Made by a program: the position numbers and the translations under genes. Positions 25,242-34,107 of a stretch of DNA of 64,000 nt are shown one piece after another; position 1 is the first letter of the stretch; each line of letters begins with the position of its first letter. This DNA is from Vannielia litorea (GTDB taxonomy: Bacteria > Pseudomonadota > Alphaproteobacteria > Rhodobacterales > Rhodobacteraceae). The notes under the pieces were generated by a model, which searched no databases, was not told the origin of the DNA, and saw only the letters and a list, made by a program, of their open reading frames with translations. The stretch covers positions 2,170,001-2,234,000 of the forward strand of contig NZ_JAHVJR010000001.1 of NCBI RefSeq assembly GCF_019801175.1, read 5' to 3'.

Positions 25242-25506
25242 CATATCCCTAACGCAAGCCGGTCAGCGCCGTCCCGTGGGGTGGCGCTCACAACGGCCGT
25301 GCGTGCCACTTTATCGCACAGCAGTCATCTTACCTCCGAGGTCACCCCCAACCTCACCAAAAGCGCCGCCCCGTCACGCCAAAGGCGTGCCGATCATAAT
25401 GCGGCGCACCTTCGGTGCGACGGGCGGGACGGCGCTGCCCGGCGCCTTACAGCGCGCACCGGGCTAAGCACTTTCCATAACCGGCACGCTATAGGCCGCT
25501 CCCCAC
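25242..25506. other. Gene-free region between convergent genes
   Basis: About 265 bases between apt and the Hsp70-like gene. It contains a further small inverted repeat, CGCACC-TTC-GGTGCG (25405-25419), and several GC-rich partial palindromes (GCGCCTTACAGCGCGC), but no credible gene. It may be a run of REP-like elements serving two-way termination. Confidence 0.4.
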
Positions 25507-26730
25507 CTACCCAGCCGCAATCGCCAGCCCGTCCACCACCGCCGTGAAAGCTTCCGACCGCAGCACCTCCGCGTCTCCGCAAACCCCGCGCATCTCCGCC
25601 TCGACAAACCCCATCAGGCTAGACCCGCCCACCAGAACCACCCGGCGCACATCGCCCGGCGCCACCCCGGCCTGCGCCAGCACCTCCCGCGCCGCCGCCC
25701 CCAAAGCCGCCCGCGCCTCGCCCAGCACCTCGCCCATCCGCGCCGCGCTCAGCTCCGCCGCCAGCCCCGGCGCGACCATCCCCATGCCGATCCGCCCCTC
25801 GCCCGCGTCATTCGCCGCGATCTTCCCGCGCTCCACCGCGAAGGCCAGCTCATGGCCCAACTCGTCCTCCAGCACCCGCGCCAGCCGCCCCAGCCGCTCC
25901 GGCTCCACCGCCAGCTTCACCATGCCCGCCACCTCACGCCGCACGTCCGGCGCGTAGAGAAACGGGATCTTCGCCCATGTCGCCAAGTCCACGAACACCG
26001 CGCGCGGCACCGGCAGCAGCCCGGGGCCGAACTCCCGGCGCAACTCGCTCCCCATCCCCAGCAGCGGCATCACCTCGGCGACCGAGACCACCCGGTCAAA
26101 ATCCGTGCCGCCCAGCCGAATGCCGTGGCTCGCCACGATCTCCACCTCCGCGCCGGAGCGGAACACCGTGAAGTCGCTGGTGCCGCCGCCGATATCCACG
26201 ATCAGCCCCACGCCGCCGGCCTGCCCCATGCTCTGACACGCCCGCGCCGCCGCCTCCGGCTCGGGCATGAACTCGACCTCCTCGAACCCCGCCGCCAGGT
26301 AACAGCCGCGCAGGTCCGCCTCGGCCTGCGCATCCTTCTCCGCATCCTCGTGAAACCGCACAGGCCGCCCCGAGAGCGCCCGGGTGAACCGCGCCCGGGT
26401 AAACTCTTCCGACCGCTCCCGCACCTGCACCAGAAAGGCCGTGACCACATCGGCCAGCGTCCGCCGCTTGCCCTCGATCAGCCGCTTCTCGTGGAAGAGC
26501 GGCACCCCGAGTACGCTCTTCAGCGCCCGCATGTAGCGCCCTTCCTCGCCGCCGATCAGCGCCGCCCCCGCCGCGCTGCCGATCCGCATCGCGCCGCCCC
26601 CTTCGGGGAAGAACACCGCCGTCGGCAGCGTCTCCGCGCCCTGCTCCACCGGCAGCCGCCGCACCGCGCCGCCGGCAAAGACCGCCGCCGCCGAGTTCGA
26701 TGTGCCAAAGTCGATTGCCAGCCTGTCCAT
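25507..26730 (-). CDS. Hsp70-family protein, YegD-like, lacking the substrate-binding domain
   Basis: 407 residues from MDRLAIDFGTSNSAAAVFAGG. The phosphate-1 motif DFGTSNS, the phosphate-2 motif GLIVDIGGGTSDFTVF and the adenosine motif VVLVGGSSLMGFVEAEM show the actin/Hsp70 ATPase fold. The sequence ends soon after, so there is no beta-sandwich substrate-binding domain; E. coli YegD has a comparable form. The role is probably a specialised chaperone or regulatory ATPase. Two identical palindromes (TATTCA-N4-TGAATA) lie upstream at 26821 and 26914. Confidence 0.9.
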   Translation of the reverse strand: MDRLAIDFGTSNSAAAVFAGGAVRRLPVEQGAETLPTAVFFPEGGGAMRIGSAAGAALIGGEEGRYMRALKSVLGVPLFHEKRLIEGKRRTLADVVTAFLVQVRERSEEFTRARFTRALSGRPVRFHEDAEKDAQAEADLRGCYLAAGFEEVEFMPEPEAAARACQSMGQAGGVGLIVDIGGGTSDFTVFRSGAEVEIVASHGIRLGGTDFDRVVSVAEVMPLLGMGSELRREFGPGLLPVPRAVFVDLATWAKIPFLYAPDVRREVAGMVKLAVEPERLGRLARVLEDELGHELAFAVERGKIAANDAGEGRIGMGMVAPGLAAELSAARMGEVLGEARAALGAAAREVLAQAGVAPGDVRRVVLVGGSSLMGFVEAEMRGVCGDAEVLRSEAFTAVVDGLAIAAG

Positions 26731-26820
26731 CGCCCGTGCTCCCGTCAGAAAGGCGCCGCAGCTACCCCAAGCCCCGCGGGCTGGCAAGCCCCCGCGCACG
26801 GGCGGTTAACCCCTGCGAGC

Positions 26821-26836
26821 TATTCAATTCTGAATA
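26821..26836. promoter_or_regulatory. Palindromic operator-like site A
   Basis: TATTCA-ATTC-TGAATA is a perfect 6-bp inverted repeat about 90 bases upstream of the Hsp70-like start. An identical arrangement (TATTCA-TATT-TGAATA) lies 93 bases further on. Between them are repeated GTGCATC words (26848-26868). This AT-rich stretch contrasts with the surrounding sequence and looks like a promoter/operator region. Confidence 0.5.
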
Positions 26837-26847
26837 TGCATGGAATG

Positions 26848-26868
26848 TGCATCAGTTGTGCATCGAAT
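26848..26868. repeat. Short direct repeats (GTGCATC)
   Basis: GTGCATC-AGTT-GTGCATC occurs here, flanked on both sides by GAATGTG. Together with the two palindromes on either side this gives a dense set of repeated words within about 110 bases upstream of the Hsp70-like gene. Confidence 0.4.
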
Positions 26869-26912
26869 GTGTATTGAGGAAATTTGTGGTTAACGGGGTG
26901 CGGCCCGGCCAC

Positions 26913-28331
26913 CTATTCATATTTGAATATCGCGCCCGGGTTCAAAATTCCCAATGGATCCAAGGTCTTCTTGATGCTCCGCATCATCTCGATCCGCACC
27001 GGGTCACCCCAGCGCTGCAAGTCGCCCACCTTGGCCCGCCCCAGCCCATGCTCCGCGCTGAAGGAGCCCTCCAAATCCGCAAGAAACTGATTTATCACGT
27101 CTTTCAGCTCATCCCCGCAGCCCGCCGGATACTCCGCCCGCCGCTTCCCCGCCGCCGGAAAGATGTTGTAATGCAGGTTCCCGTCGCCCATGTGGCCAAA
27201 GCAGTTGATCCTGAAATCCCCAGCCTTTCCAATCGCTTCCCCCGCCCGCGCAATGAACTCCGGCACCGCGCTCAGCGGCAGCGAAATATCGTTCGACAGG
27301 ATCGAGCCCACCTTCCGGTTCCCCTCCGGCAGGCTCTCCCGCATCGCCCACAATTCCGCCCGCTGCCCCTCGCTCGCGGCCACCACGCCGTCAGGCACCA
27401 GCCCCGCCTCGTAAGCCTCTGAAAACAGGGCTTCCATCAGCCCGTTTGCATCCTGCCCCGCACTGCATCCCAGCTCGATCAGCACGCACCAATCCGGCAC
27501 TTCGGCCCAGGGCAGGCGCACCTGCGGCATGTGTTCGGCCAAAAACCTCGGCCCCTGCCCCGCGATCAGTTCAAAGGCCGAAAGTGCAGGCCCTGCAAGG
27601 GTTTGCGCCCGGCCCAGCAGCCCCAGCGCCGCCGCCGGGCTCTCCACCTCCAGCACCGCCACCGCCACGCTCTCGGGGCGCGGAAACAGCCGCAGGCTCG
27701 CGGCAGTAATCACCCCCAGCGTGCCCTCTGAGCCGATCAGCAGATTGCGCAGGTCATAGCCGGTGTTGTCCTTCCGCAGCCGCTTCAGCCCGCGCATCAC
27801 CCGCCCATCGGCGAGCACCGCCTCCACGCCAAGGCACAGCTCCCGCGCATTGCCGTAGCGCAGCACGTTCACCCCGCCCGCATTGGTGCCCAGAAGCCCG
27901 CCAATCCGGGCCGAACCCTCACTGGCGAGCGACAGCGGGAAGAGCCGTCCGTGCTCTTCCGCAACGCCTTGAACATCAGCCAGAATCGCGCCCGCCTCCA
28001 CGGTCATCACGCCCTCTTCGGGCCAAATGCCACGCACCGCTTTCATCCGCTCGAGGCTCAGCACCAGCGGCACCGGCCCGTCGGGCGCCACCTGCCCGCC
28101 GACCAGCCCCGTGCCGCCGCCGTAGGGCACCACGCCCACGCGCAGCTCGCTGGCCAGCCGCAAGACAGCCGCGACCTCCTCCACTGTGCCGGGGCAAATC
28201 ACCGCCCCTGCCCGGCCCGTTAACCTGTCTCTCGGTTCTTCGAGGTATCTTTGCTCCACATCGCGAACCACGCCCTGGGGCAGAATTTCGCGAAAACGGT
28301 TAACAATCTCGGGGGTCGCATCATTCAGCAT
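26913..28331 (-). CDS. FAD-linked oxidase, GlcD/D-lactate dehydrogenase type
   Basis: 472 residues from MLNDATPEIVNRFREILPQG. The FAD-binding PCMH domain is shown by AVICPGTVEEVAAVLRLASE, VPYGGGTGLVGGQVAPDG and GSARIGGLLGTNAGGVNVLRYGN. The C-terminal FAD-oxidase domain ends INCFGHMGDGNLHYNIFP and FSAEHGLGRAKVG. It oxidises a 2-hydroxyacid (such as D-lactate, glycolate or 2-hydroxyglutarate) to the keto acid with electrons passed to a carrier. The substrate is not determinable here. The stop codon lies within the second TATTCA-N4-TGAATA palindrome. Confidence 0.92.
   Translation of the reverse strand: MLNDATPEIVNRFREILPQGVVRDVEQRYLEEPRDRLTGRAGAVICPGTVEEVAAVLRLASELRVGVVPYGGGTGLVGGQVAPDGPVPLVLSLERMKAVRGIWPEEGVMTVEAGAILADVQGVAEEHGRLFPLSLASEGSARIGGLLGTNAGGVNVLRYGNARELCLGVEAVLADGRVMRGLKRLRKDNTGYDLRNLLIGSEGTLGVITAASLRLFPRPESVAVAVLEVESPAAALGLLGRAQTLAGPALSAFELIAGQGPRFLAEHMPQVRLPWAEVPDWCVLIELGCSAGQDANGLMEALFSEAYEAGLVPDGVVAASEGQRAELWAMRESLPEGNRKVGSILSNDISLPLSAVPEFIARAGEAIGKAGDFRINCFGHMGDGNLHYNIFPAAGKRRAEYPAGCGDELKDVINQFLADLEGSFSAEHGLGRAKVGDLQRWGDPVRIEMMRSIKKTLDPLGILNPGAIFKYE
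26914..26929. promoter_or_regulatory. Palindromic operator-like site B
   Basis: TATTCA-TATT-TGAATA, same half-sites and 4-base spacer as site A at 26821-26836. It overlaps the last codons of the FAD oxidase gene, an odd place for an operator, but lies upstream of the Hsp70-like gene with respect to transcription. Confidence 0.5.
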
Positions 28332-28361
28332 AGGGCCATTACGCACGGCCCGCCGCAAAAT

Positions 28362-29189
28362 TCAATCGAAGCCAGAGAGCACCGCAGGCTGCAGCACCAC
28401 GATCGTGGGGCGTGACGGCAGATCGCGGAGCGACACGGTAAACGAACTGTCAACGCGCCGGTCGATCACGAACTCGCCCGCCATGCCCTCCAGAAACTGC
28501 TCCAGCGAGTAGCCCGAAAACCAGTGCATCGGCAGCACGATGGACGAGCGCAGGCGGCTCACGATGCTCTGCATGGTGGCAATGTCCACCGTCATGCCGC
28601 CATCCACCGGCGCCATCACCACGTCGAGCCGCCCGAGCGCCGCGTATTGCTCCGCGTTCGGCTCGTGATGCAGGTGGCCAAGATGGCCAATGCACAGCCC
28701 CGCAACCTCGAAGACGAAGATCGAGTTGCCATCCTCCTCCACCCCGCCAAAGCCCTGGCGAATATCGGTCGGCACATTGCGGATCAACATTTCCCCAAGG
28801 TCGAGGTGATGGTCCGCCGGTCCCTCGCCATCGCCCCAGCCCTTCAGCACGTTCGGGATGCGCGGGTCGGGGTTGGGTGTCCAATGCGAGCTGTGCGCGT
28901 GGTTCATCGTCGCCACATCCGGCACCAGATCCTCCGGCCCGAGGTAGCCGTTGTAATCGGTCGCCACCGCCAGCCCGCCCTCGGTCTGGATCACGTAAAC
29001 CGAATGATCCACGTAGGTGATCCGCACCGCATCCTCGTCCACCGGCGCGGCCCACGAGGCCTTTTGCACATAGGCCATGCCGGGCGTCGCCTCGGCCAGA
29101 GCGATGCAATGCGATGGCCGCCGGTCCTGCGCGGCTGCGGTGCTGGCAAATGCGATGAGCCCGGCAAGGGCGGTGAACGGTCTGAGCAT
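28362..29189 (-). CDS. Exported MBL-fold metal-dependent hydrolase
   Basis: 275 residues. A signal peptide is MLRPFTALAGLIAFASTAAA (cleavage before QDRRP). The metallo-beta-lactamase fold is suggested by ATMNHAHSSHWTPNPDPR, a variant of HxHxDH in which the aspartate is serine, and by CIGHLGHLHHEP and VLPMHWFSGYSLEQF. The changed metal motif leaves the activity uncertain; UlaG-like lactonase/phosphodiesterase proteins are the closest in style. It starts 858 bases upstream of the FAD oxidase start on the same strand, separated by a 30-base gap, so they may be co-transcribed. Confidence 0.8.
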   Translation of the reverse strand: MLRPFTALAGLIAFASTAAAQDRRPSHCIALAEATPGMAYVQKASWAAPVDEDAVRITYVDHSVYVIQTEGGLAVATDYNGYLGPEDLVPDVATMNHAHSSHWTPNPDPRIPNVLKGWGDGEGPADHHLDLGEMLIRNVPTDIRQGFGGVEEDGNSIFVFEVAGLCIGHLGHLHHEPNAEQYAALGRLDVVMAPVDGGMTVDIATMQSIVSRLRSSIVLPMHWFSGYSLEQFLEGMAGEFVIDRRVDSSFTVSLRDLPSRPTIVVLQPAVLSGFD

Positions 29190-29254
29190 GGGCGGCGCCT
29201 CCTGCCGCTCACGCTACCGCAAAAAACGGCCCCGTCCCGCCCTGCACGAAAAGT

Positions 29255-29842
29255 TTACGCGCCCGCCTCGGTCCGCCCCCGCCGATCGCGGCGCAAATTG
29301 GCGTAAAGCACATGATTTCGCCACCGCCCGTTGATCTGCAGGTAGCTCTGGGCCACGCCCTCGTATTTGAAGCCGCATTTCTCCAGCGCCCCGCGCGAGG
29401 CGGCGTTTTCGGGCAGGCAAGCGGCCTCGATGCGGCTCAGGTCCAGCCCGGTGAAGCCATAATGCACAACCGCTTCAATGGCTTCCTTCATGAACCCCTG
29501 CCGCTTGAACGGCTCGCCAATCCAGTAGCCAAGGGTGCCCGACTGCGCCGGGCCGCGACGAATGTTGTCGAGCGTGATCGCCCCCAGCAGCCCCTCGGTC
29601 TCGCGCTTGAACAGGAAGAGCGGCACCGCAGAGCCGCCGCCAATCGCCCGCTGCGCCCAGTAGACACGATTTGTAAAGCTTTTGCGCGAAAGATGGTCGT
29701 TGGCCCAGGTCGGCTCCCAGGGTGTCAGAAATTCGCGGCTGTCCCGGCGCAGGTCGCTCCATGCCCGAAAGTCGCCATGGGCGGGCGGGCGCAGCAGCAG
29801 GCGCGGCGTATCGATCCGAACCTTTCGCCGCCCCAGCCGCAT
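29255..29842 (-). CDS. GNAT N-acetyltransferase, RimJ-like
   Basis: 195 residues. The N-terminus IDTPRLLLRPPAHGDFRAW, then LGYWIGEPFKRQGFMKEAIEAVVHYGF and AACLPENAASRGALEKCGFKYEGVAQSYLQINGRWRNHVLYA, are the RimJ/RimL-type pattern (acetyl-CoA loop QGFMKEA; ENxxSRxxLEKxGF). Such enzymes acetylate N-termini of ribosomal proteins or small amines. Its ATG overlaps the stop of the M16 peptidase gene, making it the last gene of the thrC-M16-acetyltransferase unit, a linkage seen in other Rhodobacterales. Confidence 0.92.
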   Translation of the reverse strand: MRLGRRKVRIDTPRLLLRPPAHGDFRAWSDLRRDSREFLTPWEPTWANDHLSRKSFTNRVYWAQRAIGGGSAVPLFLFKRETEGLLGAITLDNIRRGPAQSGTLGYWIGEPFKRQGFMKEAIEAVVHYGFTGLDLSRIEAACLPENAASRGALEKCGFKYEGVAQSYLQINGRWRNHVLYANLRRDRRGRTEAGA

Positions 29843-31104
29843 CAGGCCGCCAGCCGCTCCTTCAGCCCGCTCAAGCCGGGCGCGCGCTCGGCGGGGCCAT
29901 AAAGCGCCAGCGCGGCGGGCGCTTCGGAGGCAAGCCGCGAGGCAAAGCCGCGCAGGTCGTCGAGGGTCACCGCGTCGATCTTCTCGACCGTTTCGGCGGT
30001 GGCAGGCACGCGATCCCAGATGGTGACCATCCGCGCATTCCGCTCGGCACGGCTGGAGGGGCCTTCCAGCCCCATCAGCAGCCCGGCCTTCAGCTGGTTG
30101 CGGGCGCGCTCCAGCTCGGCATGGCTCAGATCATCCCCCGCCCGGCGCAGCTCGTCGATGACGACCTCGGACAGCCCGGCGATATCTTCGCCGCTGGTGC
30201 CCGCGTATATCGTCATGAGGCCAGTGTCGCCGTAGGCACCGGCCTGGGCATAGATCGAGTAGCAGAGGCCGCGCTTCTCCCGCAGCTCCTGAAACAGGCG
30301 GGACGACATGCCGCCGCCCATCGCGCTGGCGTAGATCTGTGCGGTGTAGATATCGGGGTCGCGATAATTCGGGCTCTCCAGCCCCATCGCGAAATGCACC
30401 TGCTCCAGCGGGCGGATCTCGCGCGTCTCACCGCCAACAAACCGCGCAGGCTCCTCGCTGCGCATCGGGCGCGGGGTGAGGTGGCCAAAGGCCTTTTCTG
30501 CCAGCTTCACGATCTGGTCGTGGTCCACCGCGCCAGCCGCAGCCAACACCAGATGCTCCGGCCCGTAGTGCTCGGCCACGAAGCCCGCCAGATCGCCCCG
30601 GCCAAAGGCCTGAATCCGCTCGGGCGGGCCAAGGATGGTGCGACCCATCGCCTGCCCCGGATAGGCGGCCTCCTGAAGCCAGTCAAAGATGATGTCATCC
30701 GGCGTGTCCAGCGCCTGCCCGATCTCTTGCAGGATAACCCCGCGCTCCACCTCGATCTCGCCAAGGTCGAAGGCCGGTTCCAGCACGATATCGGCAATCA
30801 CATCCAGCGCGAGCGGCACATCGGCGGCCAGAACGCGGGCGTAATAGGCGGTCATCTCACGGCCGGTGTAGGCGTTGATGTAGCCGCCAACGTCCTCGAT
30901 TTCCTCGGCAATCTGCAGCGCCGAGCGCCGCGCCGTGCCCTTGAAGGCCATGTGCTCGAGGAAGTGGGCAATCCCGTTCTGCTCCACCCGCTCATGGCGC
31001 CCGCCTGCGTTGATCCACAGGCCAACGGAGGCACTCGCAAGACCGGGCATCGCCTCGGTCACGATACGCATTCCATTGCCAAGCCTGTCGATTTGCACGC
31101 TCAC
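29842..31104 (-). CDS. M16-family zinc peptidase (mitochondrial-processing-peptidase-like)
   Basis: 420 residues, GTG start (MSVQIDRLGNGMRIVTEAMP). The inverted zinc motif HFLEH (H47, E50, H51) and the downstream glutamates in EVERGVILQEIG are present; RAERNARMVTIWDRVPAT and the glycine-rich LREKRGLCYSIYAQAGAY are typical of the second half. It is the single-chain bacterial peptidase related to mitochondrial processing peptidase beta. The GTG overlaps the thrC TGA and its own stop overlaps the acetyltransferase start, so the three are translationally coupled. Confidence 0.95.
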   Translation of the reverse strand: MSVQIDRLGNGMRIVTEAMPGLASASVGLWINAGGRHERVEQNGIAHFLEHMAFKGTARRSALQIAEEIEDVGGYINAYTGREMTAYYARVLAADVPLALDVIADIVLEPAFDLGEIEVERGVILQEIGQALDTPDDIIFDWLQEAAYPGQAMGRTILGPPERIQAFGRGDLAGFVAEHYGPEHLVLAAAGAVDHDQIVKLAEKAFGHLTPRPMRSEEPARFVGGETREIRPLEQVHFAMGLESPNYRDPDIYTAQIYASAMGGGMSSRLFQELREKRGLCYSIYAQAGAYGDTGLMTIYAGTSGEDIAGLSEVVIDELRRAGDDLSHAELERARNQLKAGLLMGLEGPSSRAERNARMVTIWDRVPATAETVEKIDAVTLDDLRGFASRLASEAPAALALYGPAERAPGLSGLKERLAA

Positions 31105-32489
31105 GCAGACCGCCTTTCCCTGATGAGAGCTTCGATGGCGCCAAGGTCGTTCTCGACCCGCGTCACCCGTTCCGACCTGTCATATAGGTCAGCCATGCGG
31201 TTGGGAAGGGCAGCATGCACGCCGCAGGCTTCCTCCACCGCCGCGGGGAACTTGGCCGGATGCGCCGTCGCCAAGGTCACCACCGGGGTCGCGCCAAGGT
31301 GGTCGCGGGCCACGCGGGTGCCTACGGCGGTATGCGGACAGATCACCTCGCCGGTCTCCTTGAACATGCGTTCAATTTCCGCCTTGGTCTCGTCTTCGCT
31401 GACCCGGCCAGAGGTGTAATGCTCCGTCAGCGCGCCCATCGCGTTCTCGCTCACGCGGAACTTGCCGGCTTTCAGCTCGTCCATCAGCGCCGAAACCGCC
31501 GCACCGTCCTTGCCATAGGCAAACCACAGCGCGCGTTCAAAATTTGAACTGACCTCGATGTCCATCGACGGGCTGATCGAGGGCTTCACCCCGGCCTTGG
31601 CATAGTCGCCCGTGGTCAGGCAGCGGTGCAGAATGTCGTTCTGGTTGGTCGCCACGATCAGCTGCTCGATCGGCAGGCCCATCTGCTTGGCGAGGAAGCC
31701 CGCGAAGATGTCGCCAAAGTTGCCCGTGGGCACGGCAAAGCTGACCTTCCGGTGCGGCGCACCCAGCGCCACGGCGGAGGTGAAGTAGTAGACGATCTGC
31801 GCCAGCACCCGGGCAAAGTTGATCGAGTTCACGCCCGCCAGACCAACCTCGTCGCGGAAGTCGAAATCCGCGAACATCTCCTTCAGCATCCCTTGGCAAT
31901 CGTCAAAATCGCCATCGACGGCCAGCGCATGAACATTCGCCGCCTCCGGCGTGGTCATCTGCCGCCGCTGCACCTCCGAAACCCGGCCATGCGGGAAGAG
32001 GATGAACACATCCACGTTGGCGAGCCCGGCGAAGGCCTCGATCGCCGCCGAACCTGTATCACCCGAGGTGGCACCGACGATGGTGATCTTGCGGCCGTTG
32101 CGCTTCAGCACGGTCTGGAACATCTGGCCGATGAGCTGCATGGCAAAGTCCTTGAACGCCAGCGTAGGCCCGTGGAACAGCTCCAGCAGAAAGTGGTTGT
32201 CGGCGAGTTGCTTCAGCGGCGCCCGCGCCGGGTGGCCAAAGCCCGCATAGGCCCGCCCGATCAGCGCCTTCACCTCCTCCGGCGTGCCCAGTGCATCGCC
32301 GATGAAGGGCGCGATCACCCGCGCCACCGCCTCTTCGTAGCTCACCCCGGCCAGCGCCGCGATCTCTGCCTCGCTCATCGTGGGCACGGTCTCGGGCAGG
32401 TAGAGCCCGCCGTCACGGGCGAGGCCGGTCAGCATGGCCTCTTCAAAGCTCAGAACGGGGGCCTGCCCCCGGGTGGAGATATAGCGCAT
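31101..32489 (-). CDS. thrC: Threonine synthase
   Basis: 462 residues, MRYISTRGQAPVLSFEEAML. PLP fold type II with the lysine K113 in HGPTLAFKDFAMQLIG and the phosphate loop in VGATSGDTGSAAIEAF. It turns O-phosphohomoserine into threonine, completing the branch begun by aspartate kinase (lysC in this window). The length and N-terminal extension match the Gram-negative/yeast-like class. It precedes the M16 peptidase with a GTGA overlap and follows the SURF1 gene by 10 bases, so it may be read from the oxidase gene cluster too. Confidence 0.97.
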   Translation of the reverse strand: MRYISTRGQAPVLSFEEAMLTGLARDGGLYLPETVPTMSEAEIAALAGVSYEEAVARVIAPFIGDALGTPEEVKALIGRAYAGFGHPARAPLKQLADNHFLLELFHGPTLAFKDFAMQLIGQMFQTVLKRNGRKITIVGATSGDTGSAAIEAFAGLANVDVFILFPHGRVSEVQRRQMTTPEAANVHALAVDGDFDDCQGMLKEMFADFDFRDEVGLAGVNSINFARVLAQIVYYFTSAVALGAPHRKVSFAVPTGNFGDIFAGFLAKQMGLPIEQLIVATNQNDILHRCLTTGDYAKAGVKPSISPSMDIEVSSNFERALWFAYGKDGAAVSALMDELKAGKFRVSENAMGALTEHYTSGRVSEDETKAEIERMFKETGEVICPHTAVGTRVARDHLGATPVVTLATAHPAKFPAAVEEACGVHAALPNRMADLYDRSERVTRVENDLGAIEALIRERRSA

Positions 32490-32499
32490 GGGAAGTCCT

Positions 32500-33162
32500 T
32501 CAGACGGTGCGGCGCTTGATACGCCACATGAGGAAGAGTGTCATCCCCAGCCACACCAGCGCCAGCCCGAACCACGTGAGCGCATATTCAAGGTGGTCAT
32601 TGGGGATGCCGGCGCTGCTCACCGGCAGCGGGGTGATGCTTGAGCCGGGGGTGACGTCGCGGGTGACGATAAGCACCGGCTCCGCGCCAAGCGCCTCGGC
32701 CATCGCGGGCACATCGCGGGCAAACCAAAGGGTGCCATCGGGCGCGGGGGTGTAACTGTCGATCTCTTCGGGCCAGTGCAGGTTGCCGGTGAGCCGCACG
32801 GCCCCCTCAGGCACCGAGGCATCCGCCGAGACGATCCTGCGGTAACCGAGATCGACCAGCAGCACCCGGCCCTCCAGCGTGGTCAGCGTGGTGATGAACC
32901 GGTGGATCGCGCCCACCTGCTTGATCGACGCCAGCACCATCAGCCCCTCCCCGCCCAGATCGCCCTCTGCCTCGACCAGCAGGTAGCGGTCGGCCTCCGG
33001 GTCGGGCGCGGCCGGCACAGCCACCGGGGTGGCGGTGATCCGCGCGTCGATCTCCGCCAGCATCGCCTCTTTCCACGCCAGCCGCCGCAACTGCCACGTG
33101 CCGAGGCTCACCAGAATGGCGATGCCGCAGATGCCGAGGATGGCCGGGAAGAGGTAGCGCAT
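32500..33162 (-). CDS. SURF1-family cytochrome oxidase assembly protein
   Basis: 220 residues with one membrane segment at each end (MRYLFPAILGICGIAILVSLGTWQL and WFGLALVWLGMTLFLMWRIKR), the SURF1 topology. LGTWQLRRLAWKEAML is the conserved N-terminal motif, and IPNDHLEYALTWFGLAL the C-terminal one. SURF1 helps insert heme a into oxidase subunit I. It lies downstream of subunit III in the oxidase cluster, as expected. Confidence 0.94.
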   Translation of the reverse strand: MRYLFPAILGICGIAILVSLGTWQLRRLAWKEAMLAEIDARITATPVAVPAAPDPEADRYLLVEAEGDLGGEGLMVLASIKQVGAIHRFITTLTTLEGRVLLVDLGYRRIVSADASVPEGAVRLTGNLHWPEEIDSYTPAPDGTLWFARDVPAMAEALGAEPVLIVTRDVTPGSSITPLPVSSAGIPNDHLEYALTWFGLALVWLGMTLFLMWRIKRRTV

Positions 33163-33181
33163 GGGGTGTCCTTCAAAGCCG

Positions 33182-33237
33182 AACGCGGGCCGTCTCCGGC
33201 CCGCGTTGGTATCTCGTAGGTCGGGAGCTGTCCCGAC
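33182..33237 (-). terminator. Two tandem hairpins between ctaE and the SURF1 gene
   Basis: AACGCGGGCC/GGCCCGCGTT (33182-33191, 33198-33207) and GTCGGGA/TCCCGAC (33220-33226, 33231-33237) are both perfect stems. They lie after the ctaE stop on the minus strand. Without clear T-runs they may reduce rather than stop transcription into SURF1-thrC, separating high oxidase from lower assembly-factor expression. Confidence 0.5.
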
Positions 33238-33249
33238 TCTGCACCAGCC

Positions 33250-34071
33250 TCAGCCGCCCCAGATGTAGACCGCGGCGAAGAGGAAGAGCCAGACCACGTC
33301 CACGAAGTGCCAGTACCAGGCGGCAGCCTCGAAGCCGATGTGCTTTTCCTGGCTGAAGTGCCCGGCCCGCAGGCGCAGGTAGCAGATGAACAGGAAGATC
33401 GTGCCGATGATTACATGCGCGCCGTGGAAGCCGGTCGCCATGAAGAAGTTGGCACCGTAGATGTTGCCCGAGAAGCCGAAGGCCGCGTGGCTATATTCGT
33501 AGGCCTGCAGCACGGTGAAGATCAGGCCCAGCACCACGGCAAGGATCAGCCCTTCGGCCATGGCCTTGCGGTTGTTCTCATGCACCAGCGCGTGGTGCGC
33601 CCAGGTGGCGGCCATGCCCGAGCAGAGCAGGATCAGGGTGTTGATCAGCGGCAGGTGCCACGGGTCGAAGGTTTCGATCCCGGCGGGCGGCCAGATGCCG
33701 TCGACGGCAGGGGCCTGATCCACCTCGGGATTCATCGGATACATGGCGTGCTTGAAGAAGCTCCAGAACCATGCGGCGAAGAACATCACCTCCGACATGA
33801 TGAAGAGGATGAAGCCGTAGCGCAGGCCGATCCGCACCACGGGGGTGTGATCGCCGACCTGGCTCTCGTCCACCACCTCGGACCACCAGGCGAACATGAC
33901 GTAGAGCACGCCGATGAAGCCCAGCAGGAAGATCCAGGGCTGGTTGGTCTCAACCTGCGGAGACATCCATTGCACCGCGCCAAACAGCATGACGAAGGCC
34001 GCAACGGCACCTGCAAAGGGCCAGATCGAGGGATTGAGAATATGGAAGTCGTGGTTCTTTTCGTGGGCCAT
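33250..34071 (-). CDS. ctaE: Cytochrome c oxidase subunit III
   Basis: 273 residues with seven membrane segments. N-terminal MAHEKNHDFHILNPSIWPFAG, then the conserved YGFILFIMSEVMFFAAWFWSFF (with the acidic residue of the lipid pocket), SGMAATWAHHALVHENN and TGFHGAHVIIGTIFLFICYLR, ending in AAAWYWHFVDVVWLFLFAAVYIWG. It is the third core subunit of the aa3-type oxidase. It is downstream of ctaG in the cluster. Subunit I is not in the window, as is common in this group. Confidence 0.97.
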   Translation of the reverse strand: MAHEKNHDFHILNPSIWPFAGAVAAFVMLFGAVQWMSPQVETNQPWIFLLGFIGVLYVMFAWWSEVVDESQVGDHTPVVRIGLRYGFILFIMSEVMFFAAWFWSFFKHAMYPMNPEVDQAPAVDGIWPPAGIETFDPWHLPLINTLILLCSGMAATWAHHALVHENNRKAMAEGLILAVVLGLIFTVLQAYEYSHAAFGFSGNIYGANFFMATGFHGAHVIIGTIFLFICYLRLRAGHFSQEKHIGFEAAAWYWHFVDVVWLFLFAAVYIWGG

Positions 34072-34107
34072 GTTTGGGTCCTCGGACGGTCTTTTCAGTG
34101 TCTCTCG

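Noticed and set aside
31536..31552. Palindrome GTTCAAAATTTGAAC inside thrC
   Set aside because: It lies within conserved coding sequence, far from any start, so it is probably a coincidence of codon choice.
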